Origin: an uncultured Alphaproteobacteria bacterium
GTDB lineage: Bacteria > Pseudomonadota > Alphaproteobacteria > Methylaequorales > Methylaequoraceae
Assembly: GCA_902625895.1 (NCBI GenBank)
Contig: CACODD010000010.1
Span: 1 to 37,094, forward strand
Direction of reading: 5' to 3'
DNA length: 37,094 nucleotides
The translations under genes were made by a program, and so were the position numbers. The stretch's first letter is position 1; every line of letters begins with the position of its first letter. Under the pieces are notes generated by a model, which saw nothing but the letters and a program-made list of their open reading frames with translations, did not search any database and was not told the origin of the DNA. Shown here one piece after another: positions 7,434-13,928 of this stretch.

Positions 7434-9437
7434 TTAAAATTCCTTAGAAATTTTAAACAATGTATTGAAACCTGGTAATGGATAGTAAGCCGCTCTTCCA
7501 TAAGTGCCATCACCTGCACCAACGGCATAATTATAGTAAATTTTATTTTGTAAATTATTTAGAGCTAATGAAGTTTTAAAACCTTTATAATTTCCTACAA
7601 ATCCAATATTAAAGGTATGATAACCTTTTGCAGCAATTTGAAAATTTCTAAAGTCATTTAACATTTTTGAATTAGATTGGTAATAAAAATTAAAATACGT
7701 TGATAGATTATCTAGAGGTGAATAGTTAATTTGAAAAGAATCAACGTAAGCAGGAACGCCTGGCAGATCATTACCGTTTCTATCACCCCCGCGAAATTCT
7801 GCTTGAGTTATTGTAAAACTGTTTTCTACACTTATTCTATTTGTAAAATCATATTTAAAACTATTTTCAATACCATACCTCTTTGTTGGTGCTAAATTTC
7901 TGTTAGCAAATGCATTGTCAGTTGTGGAAATTTCAGAACGTAATCTTATGTAATAAAGAGTTGTTGAAACATTAAGATTTTTAAAATTTAGTTTGTGACT
8001 AATTTCAAAATCATGAGATTTTTGAGGCCCTAATTTGAAACTACTACCATTAAGTCCAATTCTTTCGTCTAAGTTAGGATATCTAAAGCTTCTTCCAATT
8101 TTGGAAGAAACGGAATTGAAGTTATTAATTTTGTATTCGTAACCAAGATGATATGCAAACTGAGGATTTGAAAAATTTTCTGTTGGTCTATCGGTATCCG
8201 TCGGCATTGCCCACTCGGGATAATATGCTCCTGGCGTAACACTGTCCGAGGTTCTTAACCAATTTCCATGGTATCTAGCTCCAATAGAAAACTTATTATC
8301 TGGGTTTACTTTGAAATTTGTATTAAAATAAAAAGCAGCTGTTTGGTCAGTCATTTTATACTTTTTATAATAATGTTTTCCGTCTGCTGTCATTCTATCT
8401 GAGTAGTAATACGCGTGTATTAGATCAACTCCAAGAATGTTATCAAATTCTATTTGATCAAAATTTAATTTTAAAAGATACCTTGGTGAAATTTGGTAAC
8501 TATATATTTCAGTATCTGAAAAGGTACCCAAATTACCTTGGCTTTTATCAAAACTAAAGCTACCATCAATTATTAACTCATGATCATTTGTTGCGGAATA
8601 ACTTAGACCGTAGAAAGCTTTCCATCCATTTCTCTGATTGAAATGAGTGGCTGAGAAAGTGTCATTACCTCTTGGATCTTCCCAATAAGCAGTAGTAAGC
8701 CTGTTTCCTGGTAGCTCCAGAAATTGATTGTGCGATAGAACATTAATGTGGTAAGAAAAAAAATCAGTTATTCCTTTAAATTCAATGCTACCATTTTTCT
8801 GGCTCAATGCATTGTTTCTTCTAAAACCATCTGTCGATATAAAATTTGTATTTCCAGTAATAGAGTATATACCCGCAGTTTTTGTTCCTGATAATGCACC
8901 TTCGAACTTACCAAATGATCCTGCTGTAAATTTGGAAAACAAAGAGTCTTTTTGATTAGGAAGTGTATCAGTGATAATATTTACAGTCCCTGCGGATGAA
9001 TTATTTCCGTAAAGAACAGAATTATTACCTTTTGTTATTTCTATTCTTTGGATACTGTCCATTGGAATAATTGATAAATCAACTAAACTCATATCAGCGA
9101 GTGTAAGTTTTTGACCATTTATCAAAATAGCTGTATTATCTCTAGCAGTATCAGCAAAACCTCTGATATCAACTCTAGAGCCTACGCCAAACCCTGTTCC
9201 ATAAATATCAAATTGTTTTTTTACACCTGGATATTCTGTTATCAAATCAACAATTGAATCACTTGTTGAATTCTGGATGTCACTTTTACTTATTGTATAC
9301 GTTTCTGCACCATAGATTCCATCAACTTGTAATTTACTAGATTGTACAATGATTTCATCTTCTATAGTTTGAGCTTTTATTTCTTGATTAAGACTGGCAA
9401 TAAAGATTACAAAAGTTAAAAAAAGAGGTTTCCACAT
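7434..9437 (-). CDS. TonB-dependent outer-membrane receptor, probable cobalamin (BtuB-like) transporter
   Basis: This 667-residue protein has a signal peptide with likely cleavage after Ala22 (EIKA|QT). A TonB box DEIIV (27-31) follows directly, placed as in BtuB. Then come the plug domain (YPGVKKQFDIYG, VDIRGFADTARDNTAILINGQ, IQRIEITKGNNSVLYGNNSS, GTVNIIT) and a 22-strand-type barrel rich in alternating aromatic residues. The barrel ends in a C-terminal Phe, as outer-membrane barrels do. The plug motifs secure the family. The substrate is inferred from the cobalamin riboswitch in its leader (9573-9719), not from ligand residues. An AAAGGA ribosome binding site precedes the ATG at 9437. It is co-transcribed with tonB, so receptor and transducer should both fall when B12 is plentiful. 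Confidence 0.88.
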   Translation of the reverse strand: MWKPLFLTFVIFIASLNQEIKAQTIEDEIIVQSSKLQVDGIYGAETYTISKSDIQNSTSDSIVDLITEYPGVKKQFDIYGTGFGVGSRVDIRGFADTARDNTAILINGQKLTLADMSLVDLSIIPMDSIQRIEITKGNNSVLYGNNSSAGTVNIITDTLPNQKDSLFSKFTAGSFGKFEGALSGTKTAGIYSITGNTNFISTDGFRRNNALSQKNGSIEFKGITDFFSYHINVLSHNQFLELPGNRLTTAYWEDPRGNDTFSATHFNQRNGWKAFYGLSYSATNDHELIIDGSFSFDKSQGNLGTFSDTEIYSYQISPRYLLKLNFDQIEFDNILGVDLIHAYYYSDRMTADGKHYYKKYKMTDQTAAFYFNTNFKVNPDNKFSIGARYHGNWLRTSDSVTPGAYYPEWAMPTDTDRPTENFSNPQFAYHLGYEYKINNFNSVSSKIGRSFRYPNLDERIGLNGSSFKLGPQKSHDFEISHKLNFKNLNVSTTLYYIRLRSEISTTDNAFANRNLAPTKRYGIENSFKYDFTNRISVENSFTITQAEFRGGDRNGNDLPGVPAYVDSFQINYSPLDNLSTYFNFYYQSNSKMLNDFRNFQIAAKGYHTFNIGFVGNYKGFKTSLALNNLQNKIYYNYAVGAGDGTYGRAAYYPLPGFNTLFKISKEF

Positions 9438-9480
9438 ATTTTTCCTTTCTCAGATTTGTATCTGAAAATAATTAAAATAA

Positions 9481-9560
9481 GTGAGATAGTTGCATCCCAC
9501 CATGGTTAACACGTCACCACGATGGATTTTCCATATCAGAAGACCTACCCGTAGTCTGAT
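9481..9560 (-). promoter_or_regulatory. Candidate riboswitch expression platform (competing hairpins)
   Basis: Downstream of the aptamer on the minus strand I see a P13-like hairpin (9535-9560, ATCAGA/TCTGAT). Three overlapping hairpins follow. H1 (9522-9534) pairs ATGGA with TCCAT. H2 (9497-9525) pairs CCATCGTGGT with ACCATGGTGG, 10 bp including two G-U pairs. H3 (9481-9500) pairs GTGGGAT with ATCTCAC and is followed by the T-rich run TTATTTTAATTATTTT. H2 shares 4 nt with each of H1 and H3, so H2 excludes both. H3 plus the T-rich run looks like a weak terminator. The on/off assignment is inference. Confidence 0.5.
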
Positions 9561-9572
9561 TGAATGACGCTA

Positions 9573-9719
9573 ACTTAGCAGGTTTCCTGACTTATTGCTT
9601 TTGGTTTTGTCGCCTTCCCAATTGTATCAGTGGCACATTGACAAAACACACAATTTACAGTAGCGGGGGCTGTACTAGACTTTAACTAGTTTCCCTTTTA
9701 ACCCTTGCAGGCACTAAGT
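9573..9719 (-). promoter_or_regulatory. Cobalamin (adenosylcobalamin-type) riboswitch aptamer
   Basis: On the minus strand the conserved order is present: the P1 strand ACTTAG (9719-9714), GCCTGCAAGGGTTAAAAGGG, GCCCCCGCTACTGT, GCCACTG, GGGAAGGC, the B12 box AGTCAGGAAACCTGC (9592-9578) and the P1 return strand CTAAGT (9578-9573). P1 pairs perfectly over 6 bp. The element lies between a promoter-like sequence and the TonB-dependent receptor gene and should repress the receptor-tonB operon when the coenzyme is bound. It also occupies most of the 343-nt gap between the receptor and msrA. Confidence 0.95.
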
Positions 9720-9725
9720 ATATTT

Positions 9726-9756
9726 ATCATATTATTTTTATAATAATTAAAGTCAA
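9726..9756 (-). promoter_or_regulatory. Candidate promoter of the B12 receptor operon
   Basis: On the minus strand TTGACT (9756-9751) is a good -35. The -10 could be TAATAT (9734-9729, 16-nt spacer) or TATGAT (9731-9726, 19-nt spacer). Transcription would begin just upstream of the riboswitch P1 strand, which is where it should. The sequence is very AT-rich, so the exact boxes are uncertain. Confidence 0.45.
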
Positions 9757-9780
9757 TTTAATTGTAAAACAAGAGCAGTT

Positions 9781-10326
9781 ATGAGTATATTTGATAAAGA
9801 TCTTACAATAGATAAGCCAAACCATCTCTCTCAGATTTTTTTTGGTATGGGTTGTTTTTGGGGAGCTGAAAGAAAATTTTGGCAGTTAGATGGGTTGTAC
9901 ACAACTGCTGTAGGATACGCTGGGGGTCATACTAAAGACCCAAATTATGAAACTGTTTGCAATGGCGATACAGGCCATGCAGAAGTTGTAAAAGTCATTT
10001 ATGATCAACAAATAGTAAGTTTAAAACAATTACTAAAAATTTTTTGGGAGTCTCACGATCCTACTCAATTAAATAGACAAGGAAATGATATTGGTAGTCA
10101 ATACAGATCAATTATTTTATCAAATAATAGTAAAGAAACAGAACTTTTGCAGGATTCCAAAAAGAAATTTCAAATTGAACTAGATAAAATGTCATATGGA
10201 TCAATTAAAACCGAAATAGTAATTCTCGATAAATTTTATTTAGCTGAAGACTATCATCAAAAGTATTTACATAAAAATCCAAACGGATATTGTGGTTTAA
10301 AAGGAACTGGTGCTTATTACCCCTAG
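9781..10326 (+). CDS. msrA: Peptide-methionine (S)-S-oxide reductase MsrA
   Basis: MsrA repairs oxidised methionine (S-epimer) using thioredoxin. The 181 residues show the catalytic motif GMGCFWGAE with nucleophile Cys25, followed by YTTAVGYAGG, ETVCNGDTGHAEVV, FWESHDPTQLNRQGND and QYRS. A resolving cysteine lies in the C-terminal NGYCGLKGTG (Cys171), as expected for the full-length enzyme. The start ATG at 9781 is preceded by AAGAG. The gene is divergent from the B12 receptor operon and is probably expressed from the AT-rich 60 bp between them. Its TAG stop overlaps that of the convergent protease gene within the palindrome CTAG. Confidence 0.96.
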   Translation: MSIFDKDLTIDKPNHLSQIFFGMGCFWGAERKFWQLDGLYTTAVGYAGGHTKDPNYETVCNGDTGHAEVVKVIYDQQIVSLKQLLKIFWESHDPTQLNRQGNDIGSQYRSIILSNNSKETELLQDSKKKFQIELDKMSYGSIKTEIVILDKFYLAEDYHQKYLHKNPNGYCGLKGTGAYYP

Positions 10327-10925
10327 TAAAAGAATCTTCCCAAACCCAAAGTGAAAATAATTTGTCCTCCGAGTGAGTGCACCAAAACACATGTGAAAAA
10401 TGATTCTTTTATGTACAAGTAAGAAAAAATTGGTGAAGCAATTGCTGTTATCAGAATCGCATGAGGATTATTGAAAACAATGTGAGCAAAAGAAAAAAAA
10501 AATAAATTTAAAAGTGTGAGTAATAATAAATTGCCACTGAAAAGTTTCTTATATCTGTGATAAAAGAAAACTCTGTAGATAATTTCTTGTGGAATTACTG
10601 AAAAAAATGGATAGATAAACATTACTATAACCCACAAGTGAAAATTATTTTTTGGAAAACTAAAAAGAAGATTTGGATCATAAAATAAAACATACAAATA
10701 GCTAAAAATAAGAAATACCAAAAAATAAATAAAAGAGATTCTCCAATTAATTTTTTTAGTTAATGCTTTTGATTCAAAACCTTTATCTTTTCTAAGCTTA
10801 AGAAAGGTAAATATAAAGACGAGATATAATAAGGTGAAGATCAATATCTTAGACTGAAAAAAAAGAATGAATGACGGTAAAAATAAATAAATAAAAAATA
10901 ATTCAAATTTTAAGGAACTAACCAT
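10323..10925 (-). CDS. CPBP-family intramembrane metalloprotease-like protein
   Basis: This 200-residue, very hydrophobic protein has about six membrane segments. It carries the CPBP (CAAX protease/bacteriocin-processing) motifs. Motif 1 is PQEIIYRVFFYHR (residues 112-124), motif 2 is FSFAH (144-148) and motif 3 is centred on His183 in VLVHSLGG. The standard first motif is EExxxR. Here its first Glu is Gln113 while Glu114 and Arg118 are kept, so activity may be altered. The substrate is unknown; members act in prenyl-protein processing or peptide maturation and immunity. It is last in a minus-strand operon, its start overlapping the flavoprotein gene by 16 nt. Its stop overlaps the msrA stop. 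Confidence 0.75.
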   Translation of the reverse strand: MVSSLKFELFFIYLFLPSFILFFQSKILIFTLLYLVFIFTFLKLRKDKGFESKALTKKINWRISFIYFLVFLIFSYLYVLFYDPNLLFSFPKNNFHLWVIVMFIYPFFSVIPQEIIYRVFFYHRYKKLFSGNLLLLTLLNLFFFSFAHIVFNNPHAILITAIASPIFSYLYIKESFFTCVLVHSLGGQIIFTLGLGRFFY

Positions 10926-11527
10926 TTTGACCCAATGCTAAGATTAGAATTATCTCTAGTTATTTTAAACAAAGCCCTCCTATGTCCCTGACTTGCTAGA
11001 AATAGCCACTCGATCTCGTCTATAAAAACTTTTATAACAGTAAAATTTTCGAAACCTTTCTGAGATTCTTCAGAGGATGGTGCTTCTGATTCAAATTTGT
11101 TTGGAAAACCAGAAGTTGGATTATTTGAAACTTGTCCAGGAGGGTTGGATGTTAAATAACATCGCTTTGACCAATTCGTAAGTTTATCCCACGATTCTTT
11201 TTTAGATTTTTCTAAATTTGCTGTACCTCGAATTCTTAGTTGAATTTTTTTTTGATCATCATAAAAAACCAAACAGGTAAAGTTATTATTTTTTAAATGT
11301 TCAACTTTTTCAGATCTATTATCAGTATGAATGCTAATGGTTAAATCTTCTTGTGAAAAACTTCTTAATACAACGGTTCTTGCATCAGGTTTGTTTTGTA
11401 AATCTATTGTATTAAGAACAAGGTTATGGAAATTAGATTTTCTTTTTTTTACACCTTGAAATAAAAGAGAAAAAATTTCTTTTCTTGTTTCTTCAAGTGA
11501 ATTGTAAAACTTTGGAAGTTCTTTCAT
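10910..11527 (-). CDS. Pyridoxamine 5'-phosphate oxidase-like FMN-binding split-barrel protein
   Basis: The 205-residue protein has the split beta-barrel layout of the PNPOx superfamily, closest in my reading to the Alr4036-type group. Recognisable pieces are ARTVVLRSF (FMN-binding strand), SIHTDNRSEKVEHL, CLVFYDDQKKIQLRIRG, and the C-terminal EIEWLFLASQGHRRALF, which occupies the place of the substrate segment in true PNPOx. The typical PdxH C-terminal RLSPQR-like signature is not clear. I therefore do not call it pdxH; it may be a general flavin oxidoreductase. It sits in the rlmB operon, overlapping rlmB by 4 nt (ATGA) and the downstream protease gene by 16 nt. Confidence 0.78.
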   Translation of the reverse strand: MKELPKFYNSLEETRKEIFSLLFQGVKKRKSNFHNLVLNTIDLQNKPDARTVVLRSFSQEDLTISIHTDNRSEKVEHLKNNNFTCLVFYDDQKKIQLRIRGTANLEKSKKESWDKLTNWSKRCYLTSNPPGQVSNNPTSGFPNKFESEAPSSEESQKGFENFTVIKVFIDEIEWLFLASQGHRRALFKITRDNSNLSIGSKWLVP

Positions 11528-12243
11528 TTTTTAAGACATTCGTATAGTGCTATTGAAACGCAATTTGAAACATTCAAACTTTCAATTTTTTTGTCATCTA
11601 CGTTTAAGCTTATTTTAGTTTTGAAATCACAGTTTTTTAAAATTAGAGATCTTATACCCTTGCCTTCAGAGCCAAATATTAAAACTTTTTTTAGATCTTT
11701 TGGTACTTCAGAAATATTATTTTTAGCGTTCACATCAAACCCCACAATCCAGTAACCCATTTTTTTTAATTTATCAACTGTTCTATTTAGATTAATAACT
11801 TCAATAAAGTTTATTTTTTCAAATGCTCCACTTGCAGATTTCATTAAAAACGGATTTATTTTAAAAGAATTATCTTTGTTATAAATTATTGTTTTTATTC
11901 CAAATAGATAAGATGTTCTTAAAATAGATCCAACATTTTGTGAATCATTCAAAGAATCAAGTATTACTATATTTTTTTCATTTTTATTAATTTCCTCTAA
12001 ACTTATTTGCTTTAAACTTTTACATTTTAATAAAATTCCTTGGTGAACATTATTTTTAATTTCTGAATCTATTTCTTTTCTTGAAACAATATAAAGTTTA
12101 CTTATTCCTCTATTTTCAATTACAAATTTATTTTTTTCAAAAAACTCTTTTGTACACTTTAAGGAAATAATAACCCTTTTTAAGTTTGCAATTGCAGCTA
12201 GTGCTGCATGTTGTCCCATTATTATATCTATTTGATTGTCCAT
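11524..12243 (-). CDS. rlmB: SpoU/TrmH-family RNA 2'-O-methyltransferase, probably RlmB
   Basis: RlmB uses S-adenosylmethionine to methylate the ribose of a guanosine in 23S rRNA. The 239 residues show an N-terminal substrate-binding part (MGQHAALAAI near the start) and the three SpoU knot motifs: LNDSQNVGSILRTS, FGSEGKGI and ESLNVSNCVSIALYE. The position directly before tRNA-Tyr, tRNA-Gly, tRNA-Trp and secE is where alphaproteobacterial rlmB is commonly found, which favours RlmB over TrmH. It is first in a three-gene minus-strand operon and divergent from tRNA-Tyr; the 70-bp AT-rich gap must hold both promoters. Confidence 0.88.
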   Translation of the reverse strand: MDNQIDIIMGQHAALAAIANLKRVIISLKCTKEFFEKNKFVIENRGISKLYIVSRKEIDSEIKNNVHQGILLKCKSLKQISLEEINKNEKNIVILDSLNDSQNVGSILRTSYLFGIKTIIYNKDNSFKINPFLMKSASGAFEKINFIEVINLNRTVDKLKKMGYWIVGFDVNAKNNISEVPKDLKKVLIFGSEGKGIRSLILKNCDFKTKISLNVDDKKIESLNVSNCVSIALYECLKK

Positions 12244-12273
12244 TTATTTATAATAAATTTAAATTTTTTTTCC

Positions 12274-12303
12274 TTTACAATTCATAGGCTTTAAAAGTAT
12301 ACA
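12274..12303 (+). promoter_or_regulatory. Candidate promoter of tRNA-Tyr
   Basis: TTTACA (12274-12279) and TATACA (12298-12303) are separated by 18 nt, and the -10 ends 10 nt before the mature tRNA-Tyr 5' end, a spacing that suits a short pre-tRNA leader. Match to the sigma-70 consensus is moderate, in an AT-rich background. Confidence 0.4.
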
Positions 12304-12313
12304 TTCATCTTAT

Positions 12314-12399
12314 GGAGGGATGGTAGAGTGGTCAAATACATCAGACTGTAAATCTGACGGCGTAAGCCTACGTAGGTTCAAATCCTACTCCCTCCACCA
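12314..12399 (+). tRNA. tRNA-Tyr (anticodon GUA)
   Basis: The acceptor stem GGAGGGA pairs with TCCCTCC. The anticodon loop CTGTAAA places GTA at 12348-12350. A long class II variable arm follows (about CGGCGTAAGCCTACG), as expected for bacterial tRNA-Tyr. The discriminator is A and CCA is encoded at 12397-12399. Confidence 0.97.
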
Positions 12400-12404
12400 C
12401 TTTC

Positions 12405-12725
12405 TTATATAAATTCTAGTACCTTGTCTGGCGGTCTACATACAATATAATTTTTACCATCAAAAAAAATGGGCCTTTGTAGATTTTTTTGATTTTCAAA
12501 TATAAATTTAATTAAATTTTTGTCATCAAAATCTTTTTCAGTCTTATTTCTTAAAATATCAAATTTATTTCCCAATAAATTTTGGATCAAATGTTTTACT
12601 TCATCAAAAGATAAAGGGTTTTTTATGTAATCTCTAATTTTGAAATTAACATTCTCACTTTCCAAAATTTGAATGCAAGCCCTAGATTTAGAACAATTTT
12701 TATTGTGTAATATCGTAAATGTCAT
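12405..12725 (-). CDS. ArsC/Spx-family thioredoxin-fold protein (arsenate reductase-like)
   Basis: This 106-residue single-domain protein begins with the ArsC-type strand and active site ILHNKNCSKSRACIQIL, with catalytic Cys11 followed by SKS. The family C-terminal signature RPIFFDGKN and CRPPDKVLEFI is present, keeping the substrate arginine region. It is a glutaredoxin-coupled ArsC-like (YfgD/ArsC) reductase by sequence. No arsB, acr3 or arsR is nearby, so arsenate detoxification is not shown, and a general thiol role is possible. It lies on the minus strand between tRNA-Tyr and tRNA-Gly, ending 5 nt from the tRNA-Tyr 3' end. Confidence 0.85.
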   Translation of the reverse strand: MTFTILHNKNCSKSRACIQILESENVNFKIRDYIKNPLSFDEVKHLIQNLLGNKFDILRNKTEKDFDDKNLIKFIFENQKNLQRPIFFDGKNYIVCRPPDKVLEFI

Positions 12726-12785
12726 TAATGGTTGTATTTATTTTAAGTTTATCACATTATGTTGAAGATTTTTTATTTTTTTGTT

Positions 12786-12859
12786 GCGGGTGTAGCTTAG
12801 TGGTAAAGCCCCAGCCTTCCAAGCTGGTTACGAGGGTTCGATTCCCTTCACCCGCTCCA
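12786..12859 (+). tRNA. tRNA-Gly (anticodon UCC)
   Basis: The acceptor stem GCGGGTG pairs with CACCCGC. The anticodon stem CCAGC/GCTGG closes the loop CTTCCAA, giving TCC at 12828-12830. The T arm is GAGGGTTCGATTCCCTT, the discriminator is T and CCA is encoded. It is 8 nt from tRNA-Trp and surely co-transcribed with it. Confidence 0.97.
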
Positions 12860-12867
12860 ACTATTTT

Positions 12868-12943
12868 AGGGGTGTAGCTCAGTTGGTAGAGCGACGGTCT
12901 CCAAAACCGTAGGTCGTGAGTTCGAATCTCTCCGCCCCTGCCA
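12868..12943 (+). tRNA. tRNA-Trp (anticodon CCA)
   Basis: The acceptor stem AGGGGTG pairs with CGCCCCT (one G-T pair). The anticodon stem ACGGT/ACCGT closes the loop CTCCAAA, with CCA at 12901-12903. The discriminator is G and CCA is encoded, ending 1 nt before the cobB stop codon on the other strand. tRNA-Trp directly before secE is a widespread bacterial arrangement; here the sirtuin gene lies between them. Confidence 0.97.
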
Positions 12944-12944
12944 T

Positions 12945-13667
12945 TTACAAATCTTTTATTAAATTTTCTACAAATTTTGGTATTGTTTTTGTTGCAGGTC
13001 CAAAGTATGTTTGATCGAACTGTGCTGTTTTGATTGTTTTTTCAAGGTTGAACTCATACATCGATATCTTTTTATTTAGTTGATTTAAAAAATCAATAAA
13101 ACCAGCGGCAGGGTAAACATTGTTTGAAGTTCCAATGGAGATAAAAACTTCCGTTTTCTCTAAAAAATTATATATTTCTTCTAAATATTTTGGTTGTTCG
13201 CCAAACCATACAACATCGACTCTCACCATTCCTTTATTCAAACAGTTTTTACATTGATAACTTGTTGATAAGTTGAAGTTTAAAATAACTTTTTGATTAC
13301 AATACATGCAATATGCACTTTCGAGTGAGCCATGCATATGAAGAATTTTTTTTGAACCAGCTCTTTCGTGGAGATTGTCAATATTTTGAGTTACAATTAA
13401 AAACTCTCCCGAACAGTTTCTTTCGAATTCTGCAAGCGAAAGATGGGCTTCATTAGGTTTTATTTGTGGACTTTCTAATTGAGATTTTCTCTCATTGTAA
13501 AAATTATTTACTAAATCGGGGTTTCTTTTGAAAGCATTGGGTGTGCAAACATCTTCAATCTTATAATTGTCCCACAAACCGTCTTCTTCTCTAAAAGTGT
13601 TTATCCCACTTTCCTTTGATATTCCTGCGCCTGTTAAAATAAAAATATTTTTGTTCAGAATGCTCAT
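12945..13667 (-). CDS. cobB: NAD-dependent protein deacylase, class III sirtuin (CobB-like)
   Basis: Sirtuins remove acyl groups from protein lysines while consuming NAD. The 240 residues show GAGIS (13-17), TFREEDGLW (24-32), TQNIDNLHERAG (93-104) and catalytic His112 in HMHG. A structural zinc site is formed by Cys120/Cys123 and Cys139/Cys142, and the NAD-binding segment is GTSNNVYPAAGF. Tyr57 and Arg60 (FYNER) match the YxxR acyl-pocket motif of SIRT5/E. coli CobB, so desuccinylase or demalonylase activity alongside deacetylation is likely. The start ATG at 13667 has no obvious ribosome binding site. It is interposed, on the opposite strand, between tRNA-Trp and secE. Confidence 0.93.
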   Translation of the reverse strand: MSILNKNIFILTGAGISKESGINTFREEDGLWDNYKIEDVCTPNAFKRNPDLVNNFYNERKSQLESPQIKPNEAHLSLAEFERNCSGEFLIVTQNIDNLHERAGSKKILHMHGSLESAYCMYCNQKVILNFNLSTSYQCKNCLNKGMVRVDVVWFGEQPKYLEEIYNFLEKTEVFISIGTSNNVYPAAGFIDFLNQLNKKISMYEFNLEKTIKTAQFDQTYFGPATKTIPKFVENLIKDL

Positions 13668-13677
13668 TGAAATTTAT

Positions 13678-13707
13678 TTGCTGTTTGATTTTATTTTAGA
13701 TTATGTT
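13678..13707 (+). promoter_or_regulatory. Weak candidate promoter before secE
   Basis: TTGCTG (13678-13683) and TATGTT (13702-13707) are 18 nt apart in the 70-nt gap between the divergent cobB and secE starts. A promoter is needed here because cobB interrupts read-through context from tRNA-Trp, although long transcripts from the tRNAs could also reach secE. The box matches are poor. Confidence 0.22.
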
Positions 13708-13737
13708 AACAATACCAAAAAAAATATTCTACAAAAT

Positions 13738-13923
13738 ATGATGCAAAAAATTCTTACATTTTATAAAGAAGTTAAACAAGAGGCTTTGAAAATTACATGG
13801 CCAACAAAGCCAGAAGTTATAACAACGACCATAATGGTTTTTATTTTTGTTTTAATTTCTTCGATCTTTTTTTTGTTAGTCGATAAAATTATTTCTTTTG
13901 GTGTTGAATTTATTTTATTCTAG
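13738..13923 (+). CDS. secE: Preprotein translocase subunit SecE
   Basis: SecE is the small essential clamp of the SecYEG channel in the inner membrane. From the ATG at 13738 the protein is 61 residues, the usual size for the single-membrane-span form. It has the amphipathic cytoplasmic helix EVKQEALKITWPTKPEV, with the hallmark W-P, then one hydrophobic span (about residues 31-50, IMVFIFVLISSIFFLLV). A longer frame reaching back to 13567 runs through the cobB gene on the other strand and adds unrelated sequence. A second ATG follows immediately at 13741. There is no good Shine-Dalgarno. nusG begins 5 nt after the stop. Confidence 0.93.
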   Translation: MMQKILTFYKEVKQEALKITWPTKPEVITTTIMVFIFVLISSIFFLLVDKIISFGVEFILF

Positions 13924-13928
13924 GTTTT

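Noticed and set aside
7433..7528. N-terminal extension of tonB to 7528 inside the receptor gene.
   Set aside because: TonB begins with a short cytoplasmic stretch and the membrane anchor, which starts at the 7432 ATG; the extension is shadow sequence of the receptor.
12384..12404. Attachment site or direct repeat at the tRNA 3' ends flanking the arsC-like and sirtuin genes.
   Set aside because: I could not find a second copy of a tRNA 3' segment or any integrase gene in the window.
13567..13737. Long N-terminal extension of secE overlapping cobB.
   Set aside because: SecE of this type is about 60 residues and begins near the KEVKQE helix; the extension is antisense cobB sequence.
13703..13741. 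A 12-codon frame (ATG at 13703, stop TGA at 13739-13741) overlapping the secE ATG, like a regulatory upstream peptide.
   Set aside because: No ribosome binding site, no informative codon pattern, and such short frames are expected by chance in AT-rich DNA. Comparative data would be needed.
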